From Allomuricauda sp. (lineage in GTDB: Bacteria; Bacteroidota; Bacteroidia; Flavobacteriales; Flavobacteriaceae), in contig CP051244.1 in assembly GCA_017795045.1 (NCBI GenBank), positions 662,584 to 726,583 on the forward strand: DNA of 64,000 nt, given 5' to 3'. The notes under the pieces were generated by a model that saw nothing but the letters and a program-made list of their open reading frames with translations, did not search any database and was not told where the DNA came from. Shown here piece after piece: positions 51,765 through 61,217 of this stretch; position 1 is the first letter of the stretch; every line of letters begins with the position of its first letter. Made by a program: the position numbers and the translations under genes.

Positions 51765-52901
51765 TTAAACTTGAGTCTGTTTCAAAAGACTGGCAAAATT
51801 GTAACTGGCCAATTCCAAATTCCGATAACTTTTGATCTTGGCATCCTCCAAATTGCCCACGTGGTTTAAAATGGAAACTCCATACTGAAGTCCCATCTTC
51901 TGCATGTCTTCTATGGAAACCTCCATGGAACCGCAAAAAGCGGCAACTGGAATATTTTTTGCCCGGGCCGAGCGCACTACCCCATTGATGGTTTTTCCAG
52001 AAAAGGTCTGACCATCCATTTGTCCTTCGCCAGTGATGACCCAATCAGCATTTTCCAAAGCATCATCAAAACGGGCCAATTGCATCACCAAGTCCACCCC
52101 CGGGGTTAAATGGGCATTCAAAAAAACATGGGTCCCTGCTCCCATACCTCCTGCGGCACCAGCTCCCAGGATTTGCTGTACATCCACATCAAAAACAGCT
52201 TGGAGTACTTGCGCAAAACTTTCCAACCCATGGTCCAAAAAGACCACTTCATCTGGAGAGGCTCCCTTCTGGGGTCCGTATATGTGGGCCGCGCCTTGTT
52301 TGCCATGCAAGGGATTATTGACATCGCAGGCCACTTGAACATTGATTTCAGATAGTTTCCCATGAACTTTTTCCTTGCTGATGTGTTTTACATGGATAAG
52401 ATTCCTCCCCACAGGTTCCAAAATTTGTCCGTCCTTGTCCAAAAATTCATATCCCAAAGCCATGGCCATCCCCATGCCTCCGTCATTGGTAGCACTGCCC
52501 CCAATACCAAGAACAATGTTCTTCGCCCCTTTTTCCATCGCATCCACGATCATTTCACCTGTTCCCAAAGAAGTGGTGTGCATGCAGTTCATTTCCGATT
52601 TGGCCAATAATTTATACCCTGAGGCTTCGGACATTTCAATGAATGCCGTTTTCCCATCTCCCGAAAGCAGATAAGCTGACTCTATCTCACGAAAAAGAGG
52701 ATCATTTACTTTAACGGAAATCATTTCTGCATGAAGATAATCCATCACAACTTCAATGGTACCATCTCCACCATCGGCCAAGGGCTTTTTGACGATATCA
52801 GCAGTAGGAAAAACTTTTTTTATCCCACTTTCGACAGCATCGCAAAATTGCCGCCCAGTGAGCGAACCTTTATATTTATCGGGAGCCAGAACAAATTTCA
52901 T
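51765..52901 (-). CDS. Glycerate kinase (GlxK type)
   Basis: A 378-residue glycerate kinase of the GlxK/GarK family, phosphorylating D-glycerate to 2- or 3-phosphoglycerate. Matching blocks are APDKYKGSLTGRQFCDAVE at the start, KPLADGGDGT and IVLGIGGSATNDGGMG (ATP site), and the C-terminal VAAFCGS. It is the only gene in its unit and is convergent with the GNAT gene. Confidence 0.92.
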   Translation of the reverse strand: MKFVLAPDKYKGSLTGRQFCDAVESGIKKVFPTADIVKKPLADGGDGTIEVVMDYLHAEMISVKVNDPLFREIESAYLLSGDGKTAFIEMSEASGYKLLAKSEMNCMHTTSLGTGEMIVDAMEKGAKNIVLGIGGSATNDGGMGMAMALGYEFLDKDGQILEPVGRNLIHVKHISKEKVHGKLSEINVQVACDVNNPLHGKQGAAHIYGPQKGASPDEVVFLDHGLESFAQVLQAVFDVDVQQILGAGAAGGMGAGTHVFLNAHLTPGVDLVMQLARFDDALENADWVITGEGQMDGQTFSGKTINGVVRSARAKNIPVAAFCGSMEVSIEDMQKMGLQYGVSILNHVGNLEDAKIKSYRNLELASYNFASLLKQTQV

Positions 52902-52984
52902 ACTTACAATTTACTCAAGAATATTGGAGAATCCCCCAGTTTTTTATGTTTTGAAATTTTATGGATCATAAAACGGCACAGGTT

Positions 52985-53014
52985 TTGCTCCTTGGGGGGA
53001 AGTATTTACCTTTA
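52985..53014 (+). promoter_or_regulatory. Promoter of the SIMPL-protein gene
   Basis: TTG (52985-52987), a 19-base spacer, then TACCTTTA (53007-53014), one mismatch from TAnnTTTG. The ATG is at 53034. Confidence 0.6.
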
Positions 53015-53033
53015 AATAAAAAATCAAAAACGC

Positions 53034-53735
53034 ATGAAAAAAGTAATCATTCCCATTATCGGGCTATTGTTCTCAACAGTCATTTTTGCACAATCAAAGA
53101 GTTTCTTGGATGTTCCCTATTTGGAAACCTCGGCCCAAGTGGACACTTTGGTCACCCCCGATAAAATTTACCTCAACATCACCATTCAGGAAAAGGATTC
53201 CAAAGGCCGAAATTCCGTGGAAGAGCAGGAAAACAAAATGGCCCAACGCTTAAAGGCCCTTGGGGTGGATTTAGACAAGCAATTGGTGATCAAAGACCTT
53301 AGTAGCAACTTTCAAAAATATTTTTTACGCGGAAAAGAAGTGCTAAAAAGCAAACAATATTCCCTTTTGGTATACTCCGGAAAACAGGCCGGTGAGGTCT
53401 TGATGGCCTTGGAACAGTTAGATATTGCCAATGCCTTTTTGGAAAAAACGGAATATTCCAAAATGGATGAACTGGAATTGGAACTGAAAACCAGAGCGGT
53501 AAAAAAGGCCAAACTAAAGGCCAATGCACTTACCAAACCCTTGGGACAGAAAGTGGGCTCTGCCCTTCATATCGCAGACCACTCGCAACCGTACTATCCC
53601 CGATACAACCAAGCGCCCATGATGGAAATGAAGGCTGTGAGCGCCGATATGGGTCAAGCACAGCCCCTTGACATCGATTTTGAAAAAATAAGAGTGGAGA
53701 CCACGGTAAATGTAAAATTCGCATTGTCCAATTAA
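53034..53735 (+). CDS. Secreted SIMPL (DUF541) domain protein
   Basis: A 233-residue exported protein with a signal peptide (1-19, ending FAQS). The rest is a SIMPL/DUF541 domain, which often forms ring oligomers: ETSAQVDTLVTPDKIYLNI, a central KSKQYSLLVYSGKQAG and the C-terminal VETTVNVKFAL. Its function is unsettled. It is followed after 33 bases by the DUF6265-like gene. Confidence 0.85.
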   Translation: MKKVIIPIIGLLFSTVIFAQSKSFLDVPYLETSAQVDTLVTPDKIYLNITIQEKDSKGRNSVEEQENKMAQRLKALGVDLDKQLVIKDLSSNFQKYFLRGKEVLKSKQYSLLVYSGKQAGEVLMALEQLDIANAFLEKTEYSKMDELELELKTRAVKKAKLKANALTKPLGQKVGSALHIADHSQPYYPRYNQAPMMEMKAVSADMGQAQPLDIDFEKIRVETTVNVKFALSN

Positions 53736-53768
53736 TAGCTTGCCGTTCGTCTTACCATAAAACATCGT

Positions 53769-54260
53769 ATGAGAACCGCAATTATCCTTTTCCTATTTCA
53801 TGTAGGAATGGTTTCGGCCCAAGAAACCTTGCAATTGACTGAGGGGCAACAGCCCCCATATGCCACATTGGAGGATGTGTCTTGGATATCTGGGCATTGG
53901 CAAGGCAAAGCTTTTGGCGGTATTGCAGAAGAAATCTGGGGTCCCCCTCTCGGGGACTCCATGATGTTTGTCTTTAAATTGGTAAAGGACAGCAAAGTTT
54001 CTTTTTATGAAATAGGGCATATCCAACAGGTGGACCACACCTTGATCTTGCAATTGAAACACTTTCAGGGAAACCTCAAGGGATGGGAAGAAAAAGATGT
54101 AACCGTTGACTTTAAGTTGGTCAAGCTTGAAAAAAACAAAGTCTTTTTTGAAGGACTCACCATGGAACTGGTGAATGAAAATGAGATGAACGTTTCTGTT
54201 CTCATTGATGGCGGCAATTCCACGGAAGAAATCCTGTTTGCCTACAAGCGGGTTCCTTAA
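53769..54260 (+). CDS. Secreted DUF6265-like protein
   Basis: A 163-residue exported protein with a signal peptide (1-17, ending VSAQE). The mature part begins with DVSWISGHWQGKAFGGIAEE, a motif shared with the DUF6265 family of small lipocalin-like beta-barrels, and continues GDSMMFVFKLVKDSKVSFYE. The ligand is unknown. It is likely in one transcript with the SIMPL gene. Confidence 0.7.
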   Translation: MRTAIILFLFHVGMVSAQETLQLTEGQQPPYATLEDVSWISGHWQGKAFGGIAEEIWGPPLGDSMMFVFKLVKDSKVSFYEIGHIQQVDHTLILQLKHFQGNLKGWEEKDVTVDFKLVKLEKNKVFFEGLTMELVNENEMNVSVLIDGGNSTEEILFAYKRVP

Positions 54261-54266
54261 CGGTCC

Positions 54267-54848
54267 TTAATCCAAGATGGAAAGTCCTGCGGTCGCCATT
54301 CTTTTGAGACTTTCTGAAGTAGGGTCCACTTTGGCCAAAACCCGGATTCCGTTGTACAAGCCAAAAAACATCAGCCCAATATCCTGGGCGTTTTTTGAAG
54401 CATCCAACTGTCCCGTATCGATTCCCTTTTGAATATAATCCACAAAAACTGCTTCCATGTTCTCCCTATTCTTTTGAAGCATTTCCTGAATGGCCGCATC
54501 CCCGGGAATGAGCTCTGTGGTGGTATTGACTACAAAGCACCCCTTTTTGGACAAATCACAAAGGGATTCATTGATGGCCATATCAAAAAGCTTTCTGAGC
54601 CCAACCCTAACATCATTTTCCTCTGCGAATAAGGTTCGGATACAGCTACCACTCACCTCAATATAATGTTCCACCGCATTCTGGAAAAGAGCTTCCTTGC
54701 TACCAAAGGTATCGTACAAACTGGCCCTGTTGATGCCCAAATGGGACACCAAATCCTGCATTGAAGTGGCATGGAACCCTTTTTCCCAAAAGAGTTCCAT
54801 AGCCTTGTTCAATATCTCCGCTTCATCAAACTGCTTTACCCTTGGCAT
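54267..54848 (-). CDS. TetR/AcrR family repressor
   Basis: A 193-residue repressor. The N-terminal HTH reads AMELFWEKGFHATSMQDLVSHLGINRASLYDTFGSKEALF, the classic TetR pattern, and the C-terminal part is an all-helical ligand domain. The ATG at 54848 (MPRVKQFDEAEI) is preferred; the open frame upstream overlaps the SDR gene. It lies 37 bases downstream of the SDR gene on the same strand and probably regulates that operon, binding the repeated sites at 55662-55711. Confidence 0.9.
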   Translation of the reverse strand: MPRVKQFDEAEILNKAMELFWEKGFHATSMQDLVSHLGINRASLYDTFGSKEALFQNAVEHYIEVSGSCIRTLFAEENDVRVGLRKLFDMAINESLCDLSKKGCFVVNTTTELIPGDAAIQEMLQKNRENMEAVFVDYIQKGIDTGQLDASKNAQDIGLMFFGLYNGIRVLAKVDPTSESLKRMATAGLSILD

Positions 54849-54885
54849 GTGTTTCGAAATAATTCTTTCGAAAGTATTCAAAAAA

Positions 54886-55635
54886 TTACACTTGCGCCAA
54901 TCCTCCATCCACGGGAATCTCCGCTCCGGTGATATAGCTACTGTCCGAAGACCCCAAGAATACGGCTGTGGTGGCAATCTCATCCACAGTCCCAAACCTG
55001 CCTTGGGGTATCATTGAAGGAAGGTTGGATGCCATTTGGTCCACATTCTCCTGCGGCGCATTGTGTTTGATGTAAATAGGGGTATCAATAGGTCCCGGCG
55101 CTATGGAATTCACCCGGATTCCCTTGGGTCCCAATTCGGCAGCCAATGTACGGGTCAATGAGCGCAATGCCGCTTTACTAGATCCGTAGGCAGACATGCC
55201 CGAAAAGCCTTTTACGTTTACAATGGAGGTGTTAAAAATGATACTAGCCCCCTCATTCAAATATTCATAGGCTGCCTTTACTGTAAATAGGGGGCCTCGC
55301 ACGTTTATGTCGTACACTTCGTCAAAAATCTGCTCGGTCAGATGTTCCAAAGGCTCAATTCTAAAGACTCCTGCGTTTAAGAACAAGATATCAATCTTCC
55401 CAAACCGCTCCACGGTCTGGGCCACAAGATCCGCACTGTCCGAGACACTGGATGCTTCTGCCTTGACCAATAAATAGTCTCCAGAGAGTTGGTCCTCTAT
55501 GGCGTTCAACTTATCCTGACTTCTACCGGTAAGGACCACTTTGGCCCCCTCCCCAAGATACTTTTTGGCCGTTTCCAGACCCATTCCACTTGTTGCCCCG
55601 GTAATGATGGCTACTTTTCCCAATAGTTTTTTCAT
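54886..55635 (-). CDS. SDR family oxidoreductase
   Basis: A 249-residue classical short-chain dehydrogenase. The cofactor motif TGATSGMGLETA lies at 13-24, the Ser active-site region in IIFNTSIVN, and the catalytic YxxxK in YGSSKAAL. The end carries the usual SSYITGAEIPVDGGL. It is NAD(P)-dependent, and the substrate is not predictable. It is the first gene of a two-gene operon with its TetR regulator. Confidence 0.9.
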   Translation of the reverse strand: MKKLLGKVAIITGATSGMGLETAKKYLGEGAKVVLTGRSQDKLNAIEDQLSGDYLLVKAEASSVSDSADLVAQTVERFGKIDILFLNAGVFRIEPLEHLTEQIFDEVYDINVRGPLFTVKAAYEYLNEGASIIFNTSIVNVKGFSGMSAYGSSKAALRSLTRTLAAELGPKGIRVNSIAPGPIDTPIYIKHNAPQENVDQMASNLPSMIPQGRFGTVDEIATTAVFLGSSDSSYITGAEIPVDGGLAQV

Positions 55636-55661
55636 GGTGTAATTGTTTTATGTTTTTATTT

Positions 55662-55711
55662 TGGAATGAATGTTCCAGTACAAACGTATTCATTTCAGAA
55701 TGATTGTTCCA
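55662..55711. promoter_or_regulatory. Two direct repeats upstream of the SDR/TetR operon, candidate operators
   Basis: GAATGAATGTTCCA (55664-55677) and GAATGATTGTTCCA (55698-55711) differ by one base and are 34 bases apart, in the promoter region of the SDR gene. The first is embedded in TGGAA...TTCCA symmetry. They are likely the TetR-regulator sites. Confidence 0.5.
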
Positions 55712-55822
55712 AATAAAATTTCAGGTTTATCTTTTCCTTAACAATCCCCTTCAGTTTTTGTAACTTACCCAGCATTGCACCTGACTCAGGAAACAACTTA
55801 ATTTCATTGGAACCCACTTCGT

Positions 55823-56395
55823 ATGGCACAATCATTTTGGCTGGACACAGAGTTTATCAAACAGGATTATACGCAAACCAAGTTGCCCAAAGGGGATTAT
55901 GAAAATTGTCGCTTTGTGGATTGTTTGTTCTCCAAGGCATTTTTGGACAACCAGAACTTTGTGGAATGCACCTTTGAAGACTGCGATTTGACCAATGCCA
56001 ACTTGGCCCATACCACATTTAATGAGGTGGAATTCATCAATTGCAAAATGGTAGGGCTTCAGTTTGAGAGCTGTAACCCGATGCTGCTGTCGTTTCATTT
56101 TGACGGGTGTAATCTTTCCGTGGCTTCCTTTTATGAATTGGAAATTCCCCAAACCCGCTTTCTGAATTGCAAATTGCAACAGACCGATTTTTCCAACACC
56201 TCCCTAAAAGGGAGTTCCTTTTCAGGTTCTGACCTGAAAGATGCCATTTTTGACCATACCAATCTGGAGGGTGTGGATTTTGGGACTGCCTTTGATTTTT
56301 CAATCGACCCCACCAGAAACTCCCTCAAAAAGAGTAAGTTCAGCAAGGATGGCCTCATAGGTTTATTGAAAAAGTATGATATTGTGGTGACCTAA
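55823..56395 (+). CDS. Pentapeptide-repeat protein
   Basis: A 190-residue protein made of A(D/N)LXX-type repeats: NCRFVDCLFSKAFLDN, DLTNANLAHTTFNEVEF, and SSFSGSDLKDAIFDHTNLEG near the end. They should form a right-handed quadrilateral beta-helix like Qnr and MfpA. Length and one central break resemble Qnr-type DNA mimics, but a gyrase role is unproven and small pentapeptide proteins have many functions. No signal peptide. Confidence 0.85.
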   Translation: MAQSFWLDTEFIKQDYTQTKLPKGDYENCRFVDCLFSKAFLDNQNFVECTFEDCDLTNANLAHTTFNEVEFINCKMVGLQFESCNPMLLSFHFDGCNLSVASFYELEIPQTRFLNCKLQQTDFSNTSLKGSSFSGSDLKDAIFDHTNLEGVDFGTAFDFSIDPTRNSLKKSKFSKDGLIGLLKKYDIVVT

Positions 56396-56405
56396 ATCCA
56401 ATCCT

Positions 56406-56759
56406 ATGACCGAAAGAAAATGCTTGGAATGCGGAGCGAAGCTCTTAGGCAGGATAGACCAGAAATACTGCTCTGACCACTGTAGAAACGCCTATAACAA
56501 TCGGTTGAACAAGGACAGTAAAAATTTGGTGCGCAACATCAACAACAAACTACGCAAGAACTATCGTATCCTGGATAGCTTTCCTTTAAAAGAAGGGAAA
56601 ACAAGCACTACGAAGATGCGGTTATTGGACAAAGGCTTTGATTTTGAATACATCACCAACCTGTACACCACCAAAAAAGGAAGCACCTACTATTTTGTGT
56701 ACGACCTAGGCTACTTGCCATTGGACAACGATTACTATATGATCGTAAAACGGGAGTGA
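56406..56759 (+). CDS. Zinc-ribbon protein of unknown function
   Basis: A 117-residue protein with an N-terminal zinc ribbon: Cys6-x2-Cys9 and Cys22-x3-Cys26 (KCLECG, YCSDHC), then RNAYNNRLNKDSK. The C-terminal 60 or so residues (TKMRLLDKGFDFEYITNLY) form an unassigned domain common in Bacteroidota zinc-ribbon proteins. It is 10 bases after the pentapeptide gene and may share its transcript. Confidence 0.75.
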   Translation: MTERKCLECGAKLLGRIDQKYCSDHCRNAYNNRLNKDSKNLVRNINNKLRKNYRILDSFPLKEGKTSTTKMRLLDKGFDFEYITNLYTTKKGSTYYFVYDLGYLPLDNDYYMIVKRE

Positions 56760-56766
56760 TTGGGTA

Positions 56767-57237
56767 TTACTTCCAGTTCTGGGCATTGAGCTTTAGAGCG
56801 GCCACCACAATATCCTTTCGGCTGATCTGTCCAACGAGGATATCCTTTTTCATCACAGGCAATCTTCTCCGGTTATGGCGGTCAAAGATTCCGGCAGCAT
56901 CAAAAATACTCATGTCATGGGGAATGGTCTCTACCTCTTTGGTCATGTACCGTTCCACACTTTTATCCAAAATGGGTTGGTTAAAGTAACGGCTTTCCGA
57001 AATCTGCTTCATGCAGTCGGCCTCGGAAATGATTCCCACTAAAAATCCGTTATTGTCCAAGACCGGTCCTCCGGAAATGTGATATTTGGCAAAGGCTTCC
57101 ATGACTTCCAAAATGGACTGTTCCGGGGAAAACGTAATCAACTTTTTCGTCATATAGTCCTCTACCAAGATAGGTGCATCGTATTTTTTCTTGGACTCCT
57201 CCTTAGATCGTATGCCTTGAAAACTCTTGATTGCCAT
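56767..57237 (-). CDS. Two-CBS-domain protein
   Basis: A 156-residue protein with a tandem CBS (Bateman) module: YMTKKLITFSPEQSILEVM (about 28-46) and VERYMTKEVETIPHDMSIFD (about 93-112). It probably binds an adenine nucleotide and acts as an energy sensor or protein partner. No other domain. It is convergent with the zinc-ribbon gene, with seven bases between the stops. Confidence 0.9.
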   Translation of the reverse strand: MAIKSFQGIRSKEESKKKYDAPILVEDYMTKKLITFSPEQSILEVMEAFAKYHISGGPVLDNNGFLVGIISEADCMKQISESRYFNQPILDKSVERYMTKEVETIPHDMSIFDAAGIFDRHNRRRLPVMKKDILVGQISRKDIVVAALKLNAQNWK

Positions 57238-57359
57238 AGGGTTGAAATTTAAGGTTGAATATTAAATATAGCTTTTTTTAGCGAATAACATAACTTTTTT
57301 AGTTCAAATGTGAGAACCTTTCATATTTTTCTATTTTTATGCCATAACAATTCAAAACC

Positions 57360-59639
57360 ATGAAGCTCTCCCGAACGCTTGCCCTTTTAGTACTCTTAGT
57401 ATCAGTATATTGGAGCTACAAGGCTTTGATGCCTTCCTACCATCCCGATGTTGAGGCACCCTCACAGTCCTTTTCCACGGACAGGGCCTTGGCGCATGTC
57501 AAGAATCTATCCCTGGAGCCCCATGCCGTTGGGTTTCCCGGTCATACTCGCGCTAGAAACTATATCATTGCCGAACTCAAGAAAATGGGATTGGAAACCT
57601 CAACCCAAGAAGGTTATACGGCCGGCGATTGGGGAAACTTGAGCAAGGCCACCAATGTCTTGGCCCGGATAAAAGGAACAACGGAGGGAAAAGCACTTTT
57701 GCTCCTCTCCCATTACGACAGCAACCCGCACTCCTCATATGGTGCCAGTGATGCCGCTAGTGGCGTGGCCACCATTCTGGAGGGTGTACATGCTTTTCTG
57801 GCCGAAAACCAGACGCCAAAAAACGACATCATCATCTTGATCACGGATGCGGAGGAACTGGGCCTTAATGGTGCTGATCTTTTTGTAAACAAACATCCCT
57901 GGGCAAAAGATGTGGGCTTGGTACTCAATTTTGAGGCACGTGGTAGTGGAGGCCCCAGCTATATGCTCATAGAGACCAATCGAGGCAATGGCACCCTGAT
58001 CAAGGAATTTACCATGGCCCATCCCAAATATCCGGTGGCCAACTCCTTGGCCTACAGCATCTATAAAATGTTGCCCAATGATACCGATTTGACCGTTTTT
58101 AGGGAAGATGGGGATATTGAAGGCTTTAATTTTGCCTTTATCGATGATCACTTTGATTATCACACCGCGTTGGATACCTATGAAAGGCTGGATAAAAAAA
58201 CCTTGGCCCATCAAGGCAGTTACCTAATGCCTTTATTGAACCATTTCAGTGAAGCCGATCTGGGGAACCTTAAAAGCTTAGACGACTACATCTACTTTAA
58301 CCTTCCTTTTTTTAATCTGGTTTCTTATCCCTTCGATTGGATTTGGCCTATGTTCGGGCTGGCCTTGTTGGCATTTGTGATACTATTGGCATTGGGCTTT
58401 AAAAAGAAAAAGTTACAGCCCAAAGCTATTTTAAAAGGGTTTCTCCCTCTTTTGTTCGCTTTGGTCGTCAATGGGGCATTGGGCTATTTTTGCTGGAGCA
58501 TTATCACATGGTGGTATCCCGGTTTCAAGGATATGCTCCACGGATTCACCTACAATGGGCATCTGTACATTCTGGTGTATGTTATGATGGCTCTGTCGGT
58601 TTGTTTCTGGATCTACCATAAATTCCGTAAAACCAGTACGCCCAACCTTTTGGTCGCTCCCATTGTAATATGGTTGATCATTTGTGGATTGGTTGCCCAA
58701 TACTTACCTGGGGCAAGTTTCTTTGTTGTGCCTCTATTTGGATTATTGGCTGCTTTTATGGTGACCCTCAACCAAGAGGAACCCAATCCTTTTTTGTTGG
58801 TGTTCTTGGCCTTGCCCGCAATTTTTATCCATGCCCCTTTTATTAAAATGTTCCCTGTGGGTCTGGGATTGAAGATGATGGTCGCCGCAACGGTATTCAC
58901 CACCCTTTTGTTTGTTCTGGTCTTACCATTTTTCGGTCAATTGAAGACCAAGGACCGTTTGGCCTATCTATTCCTCTTCCTATTCTTTGTTTTTGGCATA
59001 TCGTCCCATATCAACTCAAATTTCAATTCAAAAAGACCCAAACCCAGTAGCTTACTGTATGTTTACAATGCCGATACGGATGTTGCCTCTTGGGCCACAT
59101 ATGACAATAGGTTGATTGAATGGAATGGCCAGTTTTTGGGAAGTGAAAAGCGCAAACCGACGGCTAAGGAACACGAAACGCTCGCCAGCAAATACCGCAC
59201 AGAGCTTACCCAAATTGCTGATGCTCCCAAAAAAAATGTTGCACTTCCGCGGATTGATACCGTAAAGGACACCATTATTGGTGAAAACCGGGTGCTTGAA
59301 ATTTGCATCACGCCAAAACGCGACGTCAACCGTTTGGATGTGTATACCAACTCCATCCCCCTGACCGATGTACAGGTAAATCGGATTCCGTTGACCTCCC
59401 ATTTTTTGGAAAACCGGGGCAATCGATTGATCACACACTATATCACCAACAATGATTTTACCGAAATAGAGATGCAATTTCCAAAAGACTCGGTGTTGGA
59501 ACTATCATTTTACGAAGCTTCCAACGACCTGTTGACCCACCCTGATTTCAGTGTTCCAAAAAGACCTGATACCAGCATCCCAATGCCCTTTGTGCTGAAC
59601 GATGCCATATTGACTATCAAAACATTGCGATTTGACTGA
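57360..59639 (+). CDS. Membrane-bound M28 family metallopeptidase
   Basis: A 759-residue enzyme of the M28/Fxna-like group. After an N-terminal anchor (residues 5-25), the peptidase domain has zinc ligands His118 and Asp in SHYDSN, Glu165-Glu166 in TDAEELG (catalytic base and ligand), and a later His in DDHFDYHTALD. About 320-560 holds eight or so membrane helices; the remainder is periplasmic. It probably trims peptides at the cell envelope. The epimerase-like gene starts within its last eight bases. Confidence 0.88.
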   Translation: MKLSRTLALLVLLVSVYWSYKALMPSYHPDVEAPSQSFSTDRALAHVKNLSLEPHAVGFPGHTRARNYIIAELKKMGLETSTQEGYTAGDWGNLSKATNVLARIKGTTEGKALLLLSHYDSNPHSSYGASDAASGVATILEGVHAFLAENQTPKNDIIILITDAEELGLNGADLFVNKHPWAKDVGLVLNFEARGSGGPSYMLIETNRGNGTLIKEFTMAHPKYPVANSLAYSIYKMLPNDTDLTVFREDGDIEGFNFAFIDDHFDYHTALDTYERLDKKTLAHQGSYLMPLLNHFSEADLGNLKSLDDYIYFNLPFFNLVSYPFDWIWPMFGLALLAFVILLALGFKKKKLQPKAILKGFLPLLFALVVNGALGYFCWSIITWWYPGFKDMLHGFTYNGHLYILVYVMMALSVCFWIYHKFRKTSTPNLLVAPIVIWLIICGLVAQYLPGASFFVVPLFGLLAAFMVTLNQEEPNPFLLVFLALPAIFIHAPFIKMFPVGLGLKMMVAATVFTTLLFVLVLPFFGQLKTKDRLAYLFLFLFFVFGISSHINSNFNSKRPKPSSLLYVYNADTDVASWATYDNRLIEWNGQFLGSEKRKPTAKEHETLASKYRTELTQIADAPKKNVALPRIDTVKDTIIGENRVLEICITPKRDVNRLDVYTNSIPLTDVQVNRIPLTSHFLENRGNRLITHYITNNDFTEIEMQFPKDSVLELSFYEASNDLLTHPDFSVPKRPDTSIPMPFVLNDAILTIKTLRFD

Positions 59640-60441
59640 TAACATAGGCGTTTTAGGCTGTGGTTGGTTGGGATTTCCCTTAGCACAGCGATTGGTGAAA
59701 AACTCCCATATAGTTCATGGTTCCACCACATCAAAAGATAAATTGGTGCTGCTTCAGGAAGAGGGAATACGCCCATTTAGGATTACGCTATCGGAAACAG
59801 AGCTTCAGGGCGATATAGCAGGTTTTTTGTCAAACATAAATATTTTGATCATTAACGTACCTCCAAGGCTGCGTGGCAAAAATGCAGAAAGCTTTGTGGA
59901 GAAAATGAAGTTGGTGCACACCGAAATCAAAAAGAGTGATGTTGCAAAGCTTATTTTTATCAGTAGCACATCCGTATACGGAACTGTTGAAGGGGAAGTC
60001 ACCGAACAGACCCCTCCACAACCCAATACGGAGTCGGGCAAGCAATTGTTGGTCTGCGAACAACGCTTTATGGATGACCCGGATCTCCAGACCACCGTCA
60101 TTAGATTTGGCGGCCTTATCGGACCCGATCGCCATCCCGTTACCATGCTTTCCAATAAACAGCACCTTTCTAATGGACAGGACCCTATCAATCTGATCCA
60201 TCTGGAGGATTGCATCCACATGATAACCACCATCATCCAAAATCAATATTGGGGCGAGATCTTTAATGGCGTATATCCGTTGCACCCGAAAAAAATGGAT
60301 TACTATGCGGATGAAGCGAAGAAGAGAGGGATTCCTCCTCCCAACTATCTTGACAACCCTCCCAAACATGAGGGTAAAGTAGTCCTAAGCACTAATTTTT
60401 TGGACAAATCCCATAGGTTCACCACGTCCATCTTCACCTAA
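59632..60441 (+). CDS. NAD(P)-binding epimerase-like protein (YeeZ type)
   Basis: A 269-residue extended-SDR protein resembling the YeeZ group. The nucleotide motif GVLGCGWLGFPLA lies at about 6-18, and residues ISSTSVYGTVEGEVTE match the substrate-side Ser/Tyr region, although the Tyr-x3-Lys pair is not clear. It begins with TTG, overlapping the M28 stop by eight bases, so it is translationally coupled. Confidence 0.75.
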   Translation: MTDNIGVLGCGWLGFPLAQRLVKNSHIVHGSTTSKDKLVLLQEEGIRPFRITLSETELQGDIAGFLSNINILIINVPPRLRGKNAESFVEKMKLVHTEIKKSDVAKLIFISSTSVYGTVEGEVTEQTPPQPNTESGKQLLVCEQRFMDDPDLQTTVIRFGGLIGPDRHPVTMLSNKQHLSNGQDPINLIHLEDCIHMITTIIQNQYWGEIFNGVYPLHPKKMDYYADEAKKRGIPPPNYLDNPPKHEGKVVLSTNFLDKSHRFTTSIFT

Positions 60442-60514
60442 TTGTCTTATGACATTTTCTTAACAGCTTTGTTCCGATAATTTTTTTAGTTTTGGCGCAC
60501 TAATTTGAAGATCA

Positions 60515-61210
60515 ATGAAAAAGACTTTACTTCTATTGCTAATGTTTATCGGTTTTGGTGCCATGGGCCAGACCAAGAATGAACTTTTGGAGCACTACCA
60601 AGCGTATTACAACGAAATGCGCTTGCAGGGCGATGTTGTGGGCGTTATTGGAGCACTGACCCACTTGAACGTACTTGCCCCCTCCCAAGAAAGAAGGGAC
60701 ACCTTGTCCTTCATCTATATGAACAATGGACAGCACCTACAAGCCCTGAATACCATTGGCATAGAAAAGAACGATTCCGATTCTGACTTGGCCATACAGG
60801 TAAAGGCCGTTTCACTAAAGGCCTTGAACCAACCCAAAAGAGCATTGGAACAGTTTGAGGCGCTATTTAAGAGAGATCCATCTCCCTATTTGGCCTATGA
60901 ATTGGCCGATCTTAAGATCCAGACAGGGGATACGGCCGGAGCAGGCACCAATATAGAATATGGGATTGCCAATGCCCAGGACGATATGAAATATGCTTTC
61001 TACGAAAGACAACAGCCCTATGAGGTTCCCTTAAAAGCTGCTTTTTATCATTTAAAAGGCCTTTTGACCTTTAATTTGGACCAAAACAATATCGATGTGG
61101 CCATTGCGGCCATGGATGAGGCTTTGAAGCTTGAGCCCAACTTTAATTTGGCCAGCTTGAGCAAGCAGGCCTTGGAGTCCCGAAAAGAAAAGCCCGAAGG
61201 CCAAGAGTAA
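60515..61210 (+). CDS. Secreted TPR-like protein
   Basis: A 231-residue exported protein with a signal peptide (1-18, ending AMGQT) and tandem TPR helices (AIQVKAVSLKALNQPKRALEQF, and a later VAIAAMDEALKLEPNFNLA). It is probably a periplasmic adaptor. A TAGTTTTG box at 60487-60494 precedes it, though the spacing from the nearest TTG is short. Confidence 0.75.
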   Translation: MKKTLLLLLMFIGFGAMGQTKNELLEHYQAYYNEMRLQGDVVGVIGALTHLNVLAPSQERRDTLSFIYMNNGQHLQALNTIGIEKNDSDSDLAIQVKAVSLKALNQPKRALEQFEALFKRDPSPYLAYELADLKIQTGDTAGAGTNIEYGIANAQDDMKYAFYERQQPYEVPLKAAFYHLKGLLTFNLDQNNIDVAIAAMDEALKLEPNFNLASLSKQALESRKEKPEGQE

Positions 61211-61217
61211 ATGATTA

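Noticed and set aside
55823..56395. Quinolone resistance (Qnr) gene
   Set aside because: Pentapeptide repeats alone do not establish a gyrase-protecting role. Small chromosomal members are common.
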